Assembly (NCBI GenBank): GCA_964581515.1 | Contig: CAZOOV010000007.1 | Span: 76,880 to 140,879, forward strand | Length of the DNA: 64,000 nucleotides | From: JACJVV01 sp964581515 | GTDB taxonomy: Archaea; Nanobdellota; Nanobdellia; Woesearchaeales; JACJVV01 | Direction: 5' to 3' | In this document: positions 1-8,764 of the stretch, piece by piece | Position numbering within the stretch: position 1 is the first letter of the stretch | How the letters are laid out: each line of letters starts with the position of its first letter | Position numbers and translations under genes: made by a program | Notes under the pieces: generated by a model | Databases searched by the model: none | What the model was told of the DNA's origin: nothing | The model's input: the letters and a program-made list of their open reading frames with translations, nothing else

Positions 1-1
1 A

Positions 2-370
2 CTTCGAAGACATATCTCTGATCCAAATAATATGGTACTCCTTACAGGATATCAGGCATTTGGAACAAGAGGAAGGATGATTATGGAAAAACAAAAAATG
101 ATTCCTTTCTATGAACAAGAGGGCGAGATACCACTTAATGCAAGAGTTGAGAAAATGGGTGGACTTAGCGGTCATGCAGACTGTAAAGAGACAATTGCAC
201 ATCTGAAGAATTTCCATGACCCTGCTAAAGGAGAACAGTTCGAAGGAATATATATCAAACATGGAGAAAAAAGTGCATGCTACGCTCTGAAAAAACAAAT
301 AATTGCTGCTGGATTTGATCCAAAGACAGTGCATGTAATGAAAAAAGGACAGGAGTATGTGCTAAAATAA
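2..370 (+). CDS. beta-CASP metallo-beta-lactamase nuclease, C-terminal fragment
   Basis: This is the 3' end of a gene that begins before the window; the frame is open from base 2. The visible part matches the C-terminal third of the beta-CASP RNA nucleases (CPSF-73/Ysh1/RNase J type), which cut or trim RNA with two zinc ions. Seen directly are GYQAFGTRGR, then GGLSGHAD, which fits beta-CASP motif B with its zinc-binding His, and IYIKHGEKSA, which fits motif C. The HxHxDH lactamase motif and any KH domains would lie outside the window. The family call is firm; the subgroup cannot be decided from this fragment. Confidence 0.85.
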   Translation, partial: LRRHISDPNNMVLLTGYQAFGTRGRMIMEKQKMIPFYEQEGEIPLNARVEKMGGLSGHADCKETIAHLKNFHDPAKGEQFEGIYIKHGEKSACYALKKQIIAAGFDPKTVHVMKKGQEYVLK

Positions 371-382
371 AGGCATTATAAA

Positions 383-1495
383 ATGGCAGAACCAACTTAT
401 CAAGAATTACTGGATGAATTGAAAGAACAGAGAGCAAAGGAAGTAAGAGAGAAGTTGGGCAAGGACCTTGACGAACCAATAGAAGAAGTAGATCCAAGAA
501 AAAGAAATATGAGCATCATGCTTTCTATGCACATCCCTTATTATGGAGGTGAAAGTTTTAAAACAATAATACCTGCATCTTTCACTGATTCAATAGAGAG
601 AAAGGAAAGGAAAGAGACAAGAAAAGGAAGATGGGACATTCATTTCAGAAATGCAGGAACAATAGAAACATTTGCCGGTGAAAATATAGAACATCCTGAA
701 CAATTCTTGGCAATTTATCAGAGCAATAAGAAAAATTTTTTTACAGGAGAGAAGAAACGTACTGCAGTGATAGGGGCGAGAAATGATAAACTGATGGATA
801 AGACTCTTGATGCAATCACAAAAAAATCATTAGAACAAAGATTGATATCAGTCCCTCCACCTTTCATGAGCAATAAATTTGATTATAATTTCTTTCATTT
901 TTATATCCATAGCTGTATACTTGGACTGCCTGCTTATTTAGCAACAATTGGTATGTGTGCTGGAGCTGCTTTGCCACTTATTAAAAATGGAAACATACTT
1001 GCTGGAGCGGCTGTTGCAGGATTTCCTTTTTATGGAGGATTTGTCCTTGGTGGAGTTAATATGATTAACGGCGTTGCTGACAAGCTTAGAGATAAAAGCC
1101 TGGATAAAGAAGCGCTTGATTTCAGATTCGGACCTGAAGCTATCCAAGACATGACAACTGAAACACACAATCTCAGACTTGCGAACACTTACAAACAAGC
1201 ATTGGATAAAGGTTATTTTATGGAAGAAAACCAATGGAAGAATGTTCATGATAAAATAGCTAATAGTCCTTGGGATTATGGTAAACTGACATATGTAAAC
1301 TGGGAAGAAAATAAACAAGCATTAAGGCTAGAAATAATGTATGCTGGACTCAACAAAATTATACCTAGAATATTAATGCATGATAAAGAAAAGATATATG
1401 ATATAATCAAGATTGTTCTTGGTGAAGACGGAAAACAATTCTGCGATCCTGATTACAACCCATGTGCAGGATGCTGTGATTGTAAAGAGAAGTAA
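383..1495 (+). CDS. hypothetical protein with two membrane segments and a Cys-rich tail
   Basis: A 370-residue protein of no recognised family. It starts 13 bases after the nuclease stop and may be cotranscribed with it. The N-terminal 40 residues are charged and helical (LDELKEQRAKEVREKLG). Residues about 171-228 are hydrophobic and Gly/Ala-rich, enough for two membrane helices. The last residues hold four cysteines close together (NPCAGCCDCKEK) plus one more just before (FCDPDY), a possible metal or Fe-S site on an otherwise soluble C-terminal helical domain. Function unknown. Confidence 0.75.
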   Translation: MAEPTYQELLDELKEQRAKEVREKLGKDLDEPIEEVDPRKRNMSIMLSMHIPYYGGESFKTIIPASFTDSIERKERKETRKGRWDIHFRNAGTIETFAGENIEHPEQFLAIYQSNKKNFFTGEKKRTAVIGARNDKLMDKTLDAITKKSLEQRLISVPPPFMSNKFDYNFFHFYIHSCILGLPAYLATIGMCAGAALPLIKNGNILAGAAVAGFPFYGGFVLGGVNMINGVADKLRDKSLDKEALDFRFGPEAIQDMTTETHNLRLANTYKQALDKGYFMEENQWKNVHDKIANSPWDYGKLTYVNWEENKQALRLEIMYAGLNKIIPRILMHDKEKIYDIIKIVLGEDGKQFCDPDYNPCAGCCDCKEK

Positions 1496-1544
1496 GCATT
1501 AATTCTAATCTTATTTATTCTTATTTCTTCTAATTAATACTAAC

Positions 1545-2489
1545 TTAGAATAAATTGAATATCTTTGCTATGTAAAGAATGTAGCCAAGCATGAGAATCA
1601 TACCTTCCCATTTAGTGGTATGCCTTTCTTGAGTCATAAAGACGAATAACAATGTTGCCCCAACCATAACAGGGATACTGAACAAGATCAGACTGCGTGG
1701 GATGATGATAGCGCCAAAAAGAGATGGAATACCCATAATTGCAAATGAGTTCATTATGTTTGAACCCAGTATATTGCCAAAGACCATACCTCCTTTTTTT
1801 CTTTTGACTGCTGATATACCTACAAATAATTCAGGTAAGGATGTTCCAAGAGCAACTGCACTGATTGCAATAACTTCTTTGCCTATGTTGAATATTTCTG
1901 ATAATTTAATTACTGAGTCCACAGTGTATTTTGCAGAGATAAATATTAGTATTGCTGTTATGAATATAATTATAAACTGTTTTGGGAGATTTTCTTTTTT
2001 CATCTCTTTTTGTATTGCTTTTTCTTCTTTCTGAGGTTTTGTTGTCGATGCTGCAAACCAAAGGTAATATATTGCTGCTATCAGACCGATAATACCCTCC
2101 CATATATTGAAGATGCCATCATAGCATGTGATAAGTATAAAGAATGCAGATGCCATGAGTATTGGAAGATCCACTCTGATGATTGTGTACTTTGTATCAA
2201 TCATCTTTCCGATTATTGCAAGAAGACCTAGTATCAAAAGAATGTTTGCAATGTTTGAACCCAGTACATTACCTATGATAATTTCTGAAGAACCAGACAC
2301 CATTGCAAATATTGATGCAACAAGTTCAGGAAGCGATGTGCCAATTGCTACAATTGTGACACCGACGATGAAAGGTGACATACCAAGAATTATGCCTACT
2401 TTTTCTGCTGCTGCTGTAAAATAATCAGACGATTTCAGAAGTATTATTATGCTTACAAGGAATATTATGAGCCATATTATTGCTGTCAT
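1545..2489 (-). CDS. Na+/Ca2+ exchanger family membrane antiporter (CaCA, YrbG-like)
   Basis: A 314-residue protein with about ten membrane helices, the usual length for prokaryotic CaCA exchangers, which move Ca2+ out in exchange for Na+ or H+. The two internal alpha repeats are clear: GTSLPELVAS followed by GNVLGSNIANI in the N-terminal half, and GTSLPELFVG followed by GNILGSNIMNS in the C-terminal half. The acidic Glu in each GTSLPE motif is the ion ligand. A structured 82-base element lies just upstream of the start. Cation specificity cannot be told from sequence alone. Confidence 0.93.
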   Translation of the reverse strand: MTAIIWLIIFLVSIIILLKSSDYFTAAAEKVGIILGMSPFIVGVTIVAIGTSLPELVASIFAMVSGSSEIIIGNVLGSNIANILLILGLLAIIGKMIDTKYTIIRVDLPILMASAFFILITCYDGIFNIWEGIIGLIAAIYYLWFAASTTKPQKEEKAIQKEMKKENLPKQFIIIFITAILIFISAKYTVDSVIKLSEIFNIGKEVIAISAVALGTSLPELFVGISAVKRKKGGMVFGNILGSNIMNSFAIMGIPSLFGAIIIPRSLILFSIPVMVGATLLFVFMTQERHTTKWEGMILMLGYILYIAKIFNLF

Positions 2490-2533
2490 TTTGTCTTATG
2501 TCTTTTATCTTTATACTATTTTAATTATGTATG

Positions 2534-2615
2534 TAGAAAGTCTGCTTGCACGGCGTCACCATAATTTTCTTTCATAAAGAAAATTATCGCCTCAGTTGGC
2601 AAAGCTGACTTTCTA
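2534..2615. repeat. 82-base structured element, copy 1
   Basis: An intergenic element with nested inverted repeats. The ends are TAGAAAGTC and GACTTTCTA (9 bp, perfect). Inside are GCTTGC against GCAAAGC (one bulge), GGCG against CGCC, and a central hairpin with arms ATAATTTTCTT and AAGAAAATTAT. A second copy lies at 18123-18205 with the same conserved blocks but different stem sequences that still pair, which points to selection on folding. It lies between the channel gene and the exchanger gene, both on the minus strand, so it could act in the exchanger leader. The transcribed strand is unknown. Confidence 0.7.
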
Positions 2616-2630
2616 TTTTATTCTCTTATC

Positions 2631-3464
2631 TTAATTTCCGTCGTATTCCTGATAGATTATATGTCCGCATGCCTTACAGTGGCTTGCATCCTTATCATGA
2701 TATTTAAGTCCACATTTAGGACAGGTTATATGTTTTTTGGAGGCATGCATCCATTCACGAATTATCTGGCTTGCCTGCCAGGGGATGAAAACTATACCTG
2801 ATATTATCATAAGCACTGTCACCCATCTGCCAGACTCACTAAAAGGGATTATATCCCCAAAGCCTACAGTCGTAAGCGCAACTACAGTGAAATAAAATGC
2901 ATCACCAAATGTTGCTACATTCTGGTTGATTGGACTCTCTACATACCAAAATAATCCAGATGATATGAAAAAAATCATCAATATGGTGAAAAGCAATCTC
3001 ATGACTTTAAGAAAATGCCAGGTGACATCTCCAAAAAAGAAATAAGGGTCTGCTGTGAACCTCAAGAATCTAAATATCCTGAAGACTCTTGCTATACGAA
3101 GTACTTTTATTATCCCCATATTCACAGTCACAAAAGGAAGGAACGATATTATAGGGAGTATAGCTATCAAATCAATTATACTATATACATCAAAAATATG
3201 CTTGATACGATTAGGTGATCCATATAGCCTAAGCCCATACTCAACAATGAATAAAAGTATTGTAATGAATTCTAATTTATGAAGAACTTGTCTTAGAGCC
3301 GCTGGAAGTGGGTATGTTTCCAGGACAAACAAGGCAAGTATGAATAGATTCAATAGGATTACAAATACATCTATAAACTTCCCAGGTAATGTCTTACAAT
3401 CAATCATATAGAATTCTATTTTTTCACGAAAAGTTTTTGGTTTTTTAAGTGATGATTTTCTCAT
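2631..3464 (-). CDS. voltage-gated potassium channel with C-terminal zinc ribbon
   Basis: A 277-residue six-helix channel. S4 carries regularly spaced arginines (LRIARVFRIFRFLRF), the voltage-sensor signature. The pore has TTVGFGD, the K+ selectivity filter, followed by S6. The C-terminus is unusual: after the last helix comes a zinc ribbon with CPKCG and, 13 residues later, CKACG. Kv-type archaeal channels such as KvAP are the closest known family; the ribbon may bind metal or a partner in the cytoplasm (inference). It stands alone, about 140 bases from its minus-strand neighbour. Confidence 0.93.
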   Translation of the reverse strand: MRKSSLKKPKTFREKIEFYMIDCKTLPGKFIDVFVILLNLFILALFVLETYPLPAALRQVLHKLEFITILLFIVEYGLRLYGSPNRIKHIFDVYSIIDLIAILPIISFLPFVTVNMGIIKVLRIARVFRIFRFLRFTADPYFFFGDVTWHFLKVMRLLFTILMIFFISSGLFWYVESPINQNVATFGDAFYFTVVALTTVGFGDIIPFSESGRWVTVLMIISGIVFIPWQASQIIREWMHASKKHITCPKCGLKYHDKDASHCKACGHIIYQEYDGN

Positions 3465-3497
3465 TAATGATATAAATTAAGGCTGAAATTTATAAGT

Positions 3498-3884
3498 TTA
3501 ATGTTCTGGAAGAACTTTTGCGGTGTTTGCATCATCTGTTATTTGTTTGGGTTTTGATAGTTCGATTGCAATCTTTAATCTTTGATATGCTGTCTCAAGA
3601 AGATCTGTGGAAGGTTCATTATATTTTATCATATATGGATCAATATATTCCCATGTGTCACCTGATCTTTGAAATTGAAAAGTTCTGATTAAACCAGTGC
3701 AATTTTCCTGTTGCTGTATTGTGAGCCAATCATCCCCTTTTCGAAGTTCGTATCTATAAAGTTGATTTGTGCTTTTGTCATGTAATGCAAGAGCAAATGG
3801 ATTATCTCCTGAAAACTCATTATCTCCAATCAATCCATCAATTGACTTGATTATCTCGTTTATAGGTGTTGTTTCAGATGTCAT
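3498..3884 (-). CDS. hypothetical protein, second gene of a pair
   Basis: A 128-residue, probably cytoplasmic protein with no family I recognise. It has an acidic N-terminal helix, then alternating charged and aromatic strands (YRYELRKGDDWLTIQQQ, FQFQRSGDTWEYID) and a C-terminal helix. Its start lies one base beyond the stop of the upstream membrane gene, so the two are almost certainly translated from one mRNA. No signal peptide or metal site is visible. Confidence 0.65.
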   Translation of the reverse strand: MTSETTPINEIIKSIDGLIGDNEFSGDNPFALALHDKSTNQLYRYELRKGDDWLTIQQQENCTGLIRTFQFQRSGDTWEYIDPYMIKYNEPSTDLLETAYQRLKIAIELSKPKQITDDANTAKVLPEH

Positions 3885-3885
3885 T

Positions 3886-4446
3886 TTAACGATAAAATAC
3901 CTTGTTCATCCTTTTTTTCAAATTTTGATAAAGTGATATGTTCTTATCTTTTGATTCAGGAGTATCTGTCCTTGCTTTTGACATGTAATCTCCAGTCATC
4001 CATGTTAAGGTTCCAAGCCCGAATCCATAAGCTGTTATTGCAGATGAAATATTTCCAGCAATCAAAGAGATAGTACCTAAAACATTAGATAAGTGAGAAG
4101 CACTATATAGAAAAAGATTAACACCTCTCCAAGTATTAACTGGAAGATTTATTGCTTCACCTATGCGAAGATCATCAAGTGTTGTTTCAGGTCTTGCTCC
4201 TACACTCACTGCCTTTGCAGCTGATAAGAATGCAGGTATTGCCATAATGTAATTGTGTGAATCATATACATAATATGAAAGCACTGCTGCACTAGTGGCA
4301 TAAAGCATCCTTTCAAGGGTTTTCCCATCCATTTTAGTCTTGGTCTCCCAAGTCTCACTTATTGCCTTATGTATATTGAGAAGAGCAGTATCAAGCGTAC
4401 CTACACCTCCTGTTTCAAGCAGTTCTTCTTCTATTGCTTCAGACAT
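3886..4446 (-). CDS. hypothetical membrane protein
   Basis: A 186-residue protein with several moderately hydrophobic, Ala/Ser/Gly-rich stretches (ATSAAVLSYYVYD, YIMAIPAFLSAAKAVSVGA, VLGTISLIAGNISSAITAYGFG), probably three to four membrane helices. No family recognised. The gene has a TATA box on its strand at 4478-4487 and is followed by the 128-residue gene with one base between stop and start. It diverges from the receiver-like and radical SAM pair that begins at 4562. Confidence 0.65.
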   Translation of the reverse strand: MSEAIEEELLETGGVGTLDTALLNIHKAISETWETKTKMDGKTLERMLYATSAAVLSYYVYDSHNYIMAIPAFLSAAKAVSVGARPETTLDDLRIGEAINLPVNTWRGVNLFLYSASHLSNVLGTISLIAGNISSAITAYGFGLGTLTWMTGDYMSKARTDTPESKDKNISLYQNLKKRMNKVFYR

Positions 4447-4477
4447 TTATAGACCTCAAGTTCAGAAAGCTTTATTT

Positions 4478-4539
4478 CTTTATAAATGTTGTATTTGTTA
4501 CTACTAATTAGTTGTTACAAAACGAAAGGTTTATAAATG
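4478..4539. promoter_or_regulatory. divergent TATA boxes for the 4446 and 4562 genes
   Basis: CTTTATAAATG at 4478-4488 reads as a TATA box on the minus strand for the membrane gene starting at 4446. TTTATAAATG at 4530-4539, preceded by purine-rich CGAAAGG (BRE-like), serves the plus strand. Its centre lies about 28 bases before the ATG at 4562, so the plus transcript is probably nearly leaderless. Confidence 0.65.
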
Positions 4540-4561
4540 ATAAAATACCCAGCACAATAAA

Positions 4562-4981
4562 ATGAGCGACAAACCAAAAGCATTAGTATTCTTGCATGGA
4601 GAAAGCATGAGAGCCTTACTTGGCTACTTACTTCCATCATGTGGGTATGAAATAGAATATGCAGATTCTGTAGATGATATGCTGGAAAAGATGGGTATTC
4701 AAGAAGGAAGTGAACCTGATAGATTGCCAGAGAAACAATTTAGCAGATATATTCTTGATGTAAATGATGTTAAAGATGGTCAAACATTTTCTAATGCACA
4801 TAGGCTTTATGGACATGTTGAGAGCTTGCATGATGAGAATGCAGCAGTTGGACAAGGAACAAAGTATGTTGCAGTGTCTGCTCTTGAAGGCACAGTTGCA
4901 AAGGCAAAAGCTGAATGTCCAGGAATGCCAGTGATGACAAAGGATAATCTTGCTAGTATGCTTGTTGCAAAACAATTCTGA
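4562..4981 (+). CDS. receiver-like (CheY-fold) protein, degenerate
   Basis: A 139-residue single-domain protein. The N-terminal KALVFLHGESMRALLGYLLPSCGYEIEYADSVDDML has the strand-helix-strand look of a response-regulator receiver, followed by YILDVND with an Asp where the phosphorylated Asp sits, and near the end MPVMTKDNL, where receivers carry the conserved Lys. The acidic pair of beta1 is not present, so the domain may not be phosphorylated. The gene ends four bases before the best start of the radical SAM gene, so the two form an operon. Assignment rests on fold pattern and is moderate. Confidence 0.55.
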   Translation: MSDKPKALVFLHGESMRALLGYLLPSCGYEIEYADSVDDMLEKMGIQEGSEPDRLPEKQFSRYILDVNDVKDGQTFSNAHRLYGHVESLHDENAAVGQGTKYVAVSALEGTVAKAKAECPGMPVMTKDNLASMLVAKQF

Positions 4982-4985
4982 GAAA

Positions 4986-6659
4986 ATGCAACTCATTAAT
5001 CTTACAAACCTTGGAAACCTGACCCTTAATATTTTTAATGATATTAATAAAAGATATAGTGAGAATGCTGATCTCAAGAGGAGCAGGATGGCAAAGCTCT
5101 GGGGCTCAGAAGAAGAGATGCTTGCTTTTATGTCATTATTTTCTGAATACCACGAAGAAGCTCCACAACAAGTCTTAGTGAGAAAAGGAGACGCTATAGG
5201 GGTACAAGATACAATCTTACCTGACAGTATATCTTACTATTCACCTGAGATTACTGCATTCATGAATGATTACAAAAGAATGGGGCTGATCTCATATTCT
5301 GATTCTGAAAGTGATATCTCATCAAGAGTTGAAAGAGTAGTTGAAGGTGTGATCAATAACCCTGCACAAAATATCAGACAAGCATATATTGAACTAACTG
5401 GAAGATGTAATCTTAAATGTAGGCATTGTTATAGAGGTGGTTCAAAGCCAGAAGAGAAAGGACTTCCTGTTGAAGATATCAAAGAAGCATTAATACCACT
5501 CCTTAGAGCAGGCATAAGGTCAATAACCATAACAGGTGGAGAACCAACATTAAGAAAAAATGATGTCATTGAACTGGTGGAATTCTGCAAAGATTATATG
5601 GTGCTTGACGGAATCAGCAGAGAAGAAAGGATGATATATAGATTTGGAAGTCCAAACCCAACAATAGAAGAAGTCATGCTAATCCCAAATATACAAAAGA
5701 TGAAACGAGAAATGATAGGTCAATTGGAGATGGCACCTGAAGAGGTAGGTCCAGGGATGTGGGCAATCACTAATGAAAATACAATGGAAGATATTGATAA
5801 CTTTGTTAGAAACAGTGCAGAGTGGCAACTGAAATATGCAGAGAAACCCTCAACATGGGATCTTGATAGCATAGGCATTCTTACAAATGGTTATTTTAAT
5901 GATAAAAGAGAATTCCTTAAAGCACTGGGTAAATATAGAGGGGTGCATCTGCAGACTAGCCTAGACTCATTCAACGGACATAGAACAAATAGAAACAGAG
6001 GAAAAGTAGGGGTATTTGGAAACGTTAAAGAACTCATTACGATAGGTGATGAAGAAGGAGTGAGAATAGATATTACTGCACACAACATAGGCGGAGCAAA
6101 CACAAGAAGAGAAAAAGAAAATGAAAGATATTTTGATAGATCTGGACGTATGTGGGTCCTTGATGGAGGAATGCTTCCAATGGGCAATGCAGTTCAGAAT
6201 GGTTTTAAGACCAGAGATACAACAAAATATCAAAAAAAGAAACATAATTACATTGGTGGGCTTGTTGCTGGAGCAAAAGCAAAAGAAGGATGGTGCACAG
6301 GATGGGTCCAGCCTGAAGACATACATATAAAACCAACAGGTATCGTCGGCAATTGTCTTTATGCACATGCACTGCCAGAAGAGATGGGCTCATTACATAA
6401 CGCTTCAATGGAATATATCTTGAATCATATGCAGGATACAAGAGTATTTGAGATGTTCTCAAGCGGAAGACTTGCAGGTTATCAATATGAACTTGATACT
6501 AAGATATTCAAAAGGAAGTTTAGTTCTTCATGTGAGCCATTAGTTCTTACACTTACTTACGCATTAACAAAAGAAAGAATGATAGAAGAGGGTGTAGCTC
6601 CTGAGGCTGCACAGAAGAAAGCTAATTTAGAAGTTGCAAGATTATACAAATATAAATAA
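4986..6659 (+). CDS. radical SAM enzyme with large insertion and partial SPASM-like tail
   Basis: A 557-residue radical SAM protein. IELTGRCNLKCRHCY gives the CxxxCxxC [4Fe-4S] motif at about residue 141, followed by ITITGGEPTLR, the GGEP SAM-binding motif. About 100 extra residues follow, before the strand SIGILTNGYF. The C-terminal part (WVQPEDIHIKPTGIVGNCLY) resembles the read-out region of SPASM enzymes, but few cysteines are present. The start at 4986 is preferred over an in-frame ATG at 4950 that would overlap the upstream gene by 32 bases. Coupling to a receiver-like gene is unusual. The substrate is unknown; no precursor peptide was found nearby. Confidence 0.85.
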   Translation: MQLINLTNLGNLTLNIFNDINKRYSENADLKRSRMAKLWGSEEEMLAFMSLFSEYHEEAPQQVLVRKGDAIGVQDTILPDSISYYSPEITAFMNDYKRMGLISYSDSESDISSRVERVVEGVINNPAQNIRQAYIELTGRCNLKCRHCYRGGSKPEEKGLPVEDIKEALIPLLRAGIRSITITGGEPTLRKNDVIELVEFCKDYMVLDGISREERMIYRFGSPNPTIEEVMLIPNIQKMKREMIGQLEMAPEEVGPGMWAITNENTMEDIDNFVRNSAEWQLKYAEKPSTWDLDSIGILTNGYFNDKREFLKALGKYRGVHLQTSLDSFNGHRTNRNRGKVGVFGNVKELITIGDEEGVRIDITAHNIGGANTRREKENERYFDRSGRMWVLDGGMLPMGNAVQNGFKTRDTTKYQKKKHNYIGGLVAGAKAKEGWCTGWVQPEDIHIKPTGIVGNCLYAHALPEEMGSLHNASMEYILNHMQDTRVFEMFSSGRLAGYQYELDTKIFKRKFSSSCEPLVLTLTYALTKERMIEEGVAPEAAQKKANLEVARLYKYK

Positions 6660-6685
6660 ATTATAATACAAATAAGTTATAGAAA

Positions 6686-7468
6686 TTATTTATGGAGCCA
6701 TGCAGGATTTCTTCCCTTTCGGTCTACTCTATGATAACCTATGCCCTTCTCACCATATATGTTTAATCCATCCATGAAATTTGCTGTAGCTTTATATCCT
6801 CTTGGACCATCTCTTTGGTCGATCTGCACTGTATCTGGTATTACAACTGGTTTTTGGAAATCACTCCCATCTGTATTGATAGAATACCACTCATCCCCCA
6901 TATGCATGAATACTTTTGAACTTCCCTTATCATAACCTAAATCCTTGATCTTTACAATAGGTGTCCATGAGACGACATAACTGTTATTATTACTTTCTGC
7001 TCTTGCTATGAAGTCTTCTTTCTCTTTGTCTTGCTGTTCTTCAAGCACCTTAATATCCCCTAAGAAACTTGAAGATCTACTATCATATGGATTGAAGAGA
7101 TTTGTTATTGTAGCACTTGGTACATCCAATTTATACAAACCATGCGAGGGTGGCGTCTTAAGGTCCCATCCCCTGCCCGCTTGTGCACTGTAAACTATCT
7201 CTTTATCATTGATCCAAAGAAGATCTTCAATACCTTTGCCAATCTGAAATTTCTCTGCTGAGAATTCATTATCTGCAGTATCGCTTACATCAACAACATG
7301 TATCTGATTCTTCACAGAATAAGCAAGTCTTCCTTCAGGAGGATTCTCTTGGAATTCTTTCTTGAACCTGCTGGCTTCCCTTAATCCAAGTCCTAGCATA
7401 GCTCCTAAACCAAGAAGTAATGCTGTTGCACCAACAGTAATTGCCACCCTACCACTATAATTATCCAT
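6686..7468 (-). CDS. membrane-anchored protein with beta-propeller-like repeats
   Basis: A 260-residue protein with one N-terminal membrane helix (VAITVGATALLLGLGAMLGL, residues about 8-27) and an extracytoplasmic domain. The latter contains TolB/WD-like blades: GRLAYSVKNQIHVVDV, DLLWINDKEIVYSA, HGLYKLDV, DEWYSINTDGSDFQKP. This is roughly four blades, too few for a closed propeller, so it may assemble with a partner or fold differently. A minus-strand TATA box TTTATAAAG lies at about 7490-7499. Function unknown. Confidence 0.65.
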   Translation of the reverse strand: MDNYSGRVAITVGATALLLGLGAMLGLGLREASRFKKEFQENPPEGRLAYSVKNQIHVVDVSDTADNEFSAEKFQIGKGIEDLLWINDKEIVYSAQAGRGWDLKTPPSHGLYKLDVPSATITNLFNPYDSRSSSFLGDIKVLEEQQDKEKEDFIARAESNNNSYVVSWTPIVKIKDLGYDKGSSKVFMHMGDEWYSINTDGSDFQKPVVIPDTVQIDQRDGPRGYKATANFMDGLNIYGEKGIGYHRVDRKGRNPAWLHK

Positions 7469-7592
7469 ATAAGAAAAGAACCATTTTTGCTTTATAAAGA
7501 TTTGTTCTGTAATTGTTAAAAGATAGAGGGATTTGTATTGATTTAGCTTAAATTTGTTGGTTTTGATTTAATTAGTACCCACAAACAATAAC

Positions 7593-7603
7593 CTTTATAA
7601 ATC
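7593..7603 (+). promoter_or_regulatory. TATA box of the rpl21e-rpo4 operon
   Basis: CTTTATAAATC, with AC-rich sequence upstream and its centre about 29 bases before the L21e ATG at 7627. The spacing implies a leaderless or nearly leaderless mRNA. Confidence 0.65.
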
Positions 7604-7626
7604 GAACTAAATTCTATCAAACTACT

Positions 7627-7917
7627 ATGGTAAAACGAATAGGCGGAAATAGGCGAAAAACTCGTTCTAAGATGAGAAAAGACATCAAGGACAGGGGAAA
7701 AATATCTATTACTAAGTATTTTCAGAAATTTACTGATGGAGACAAAGTTCAGCTAAAAGCAGAACCAGCTGTACAGAAAGGCATCTATCATTTAGATTTC
7801 CACGGAAAAACTGGTGTTATCAACGGTATGCAAGGCAAATGTTACAAAGTCGGCATCAAAGACGGCAAGAGTGAGAAATGCCTGTTGGTTCATCCTATAC
7901 ATCTAAAGAAGCTATGA
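7627..7917 (+). CDS. rpl21e: large-subunit ribosomal protein L21e
   Basis: A 96-residue basic protein matching archaeal and eukaryotic L21e over its full length: an N-terminal Arg/Lys-rich segment (GGNRRKTRSKMRKD), then ISITKYFQKFTDGDKV, and the SH3-like core with FHGKTGVI and GKCYKVGI. L21e binds 23S rRNA near the peptidyl-transferase region of the large subunit. It is followed after 7 bases by rpo4, the usual archaeal order L21e-Rpo4-DUF655. Assignment is secure. Confidence 0.97.
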   Translation: MVKRIGGNRRKTRSKMRKDIKDRGKISITKYFQKFTDGDKVQLKAEPAVQKGIYHLDFHGKTGVINGMQGKCYKVGIKDGKSEKCLLVHPIHLKKL

Positions 7918-7924
7918 GGTCAAA

Positions 7925-8269
7925 ATGGCGAATGTTAAAATAATCAGTGAAAAGCCAATTACAATGGCTGAAGTTAAGGACGAACTGGCAAAAATCCAGA
8001 AAAAAGAAGAAGAACTTAATTTCCGTTCAAACAAAACTTATGCATATCTGCAGGAATTCTCAAAATATTCTCTTACTAAGACAAAAGAACTTATAGCAAA
8101 AATAGAAGGCCTTAAGATTCCAAGACTAAAAGAAGAGCATATTGTCAAGATTGTAGACACATTACCTAAATATCCTGAAGAAGTTAAGGTATTACTTTCA
8201 GGCTATACAATAACTATGACAAATGAAAGTGCAAAGAAGATTGCTGATGCAGTCAAGTCTTTCTCTTAG
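7925..8269 (+). CDS. rpo4: DNA-directed RNA polymerase subunit Rpo4 (RpoF)
   Basis: A 114-residue protein matching archaeal Rpo4/RpoF, counterpart of eukaryotic Rpb4. With Rpo7 it forms the stalk of RNA polymerase, aiding promoter opening and binding the emerging RNA. Diagnostic parts are the N-terminal ITMAEVKDEL, the helical core with YAYLQEFSKYS, and the C-terminal HRDC-like half with IVDTLPKYPEEVKVLL. It is cotranscribed with L21e (7-base gap, with AGGTC before the ATG). The DUF655 gene that normally follows is separated here by a minus-strand gene. Confidence 0.95.
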   Translation: MANVKIISEKPITMAEVKDELAKIQKKEEELNFRSNKTYAYLQEFSKYSLTKTKELIAKIEGLKIPRLKEEHIVKIVDTLPKYPEEVKVLLSGYTITMTNESAKKIADAVKSFS

Positions 8270-8326
8270 ATTTTAATTTTTTCTTTAATCATTAATATTT
8301 TAAACAAATCTAATTACTATAATCAC

Positions 8327-8764
8327 TTAGAACTTTCTCGTTAAAGCGCCATATCGAGTGCTAGTTAACACATCTCTTACTTGTTTTAAGCTCTCTTGGA
8401 CATCTTGAGACTCAGAAGGCAGGTATTGTAAAAAGACTGCTACATATTTATATCCCTCTTTATGTATATGTGAATATTGGGTGATGCTTAATTTACTCCC
8501 AGGGATAGAAGGGATCTCACCAACCCACTTACCATGTATGAGTTCAGGATTTTCTGGTTTAAGAGTAGGATTTCTAGCTAGTTCTTCATCTAAAGAACAA
8601 TTCTCCTGATGATCAGGGTCATCTTCTAATTCTTGGAAATATTCTACAAAATGAGAATAGGGTCCTAATTCATCCATGATTGTTCTAGCAGGATTCCTAG
8701 TTGCAAGTGAATTATTACTCCCTTTACTCTCATACATCTCAGTAACTAGTTTAACTAATGCCAT
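8327..8764 (-). CDS. hypothetical protein
   Basis: A protein of 145 residues from the ATG at 8764. An in-frame ATG at 8836 would add 24 aromatic-rich residues, but that stretch lies in very AT-rich sequence overlapping promoter-like DNA, so the shorter form is preferred. No family is recognised. The C-terminal part (YKYVAVFLQYLPSESQDVQESLKQVRDVL) looks like an alpha/beta domain; there is no signal peptide or Cys cluster. It is inserted between rpo4 and the DUF655 gene on the opposite strand, breaking a usually compact operon. Confidence 0.6.
   Translation of the reverse strand: MALVKLVTEMYESKGSNNSLATRNPARTIMDELGPYSHFVEYFQELEDDPDHQENCSLDEELARNPTLKPENPELIHGKWVGEIPSIPGSKLSITQYSHIHKEGYKYVAVFLQYLPSESQDVQESLKQVRDVLTSTRYGALTRKF

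Noticed and set aside
1906..2424. Plus-strand frames opposite the Na+/Ca2+ exchanger
   Set aside because: They are antisense shadows of a clear membrane transporter with alpha repeats.
2534..2615. Fluoride or other known riboswitch before the ion exchanger gene
   Set aside because: I could not match the conserved core of a known class, and the second copy lies before yhbY, which is not an ion gene.
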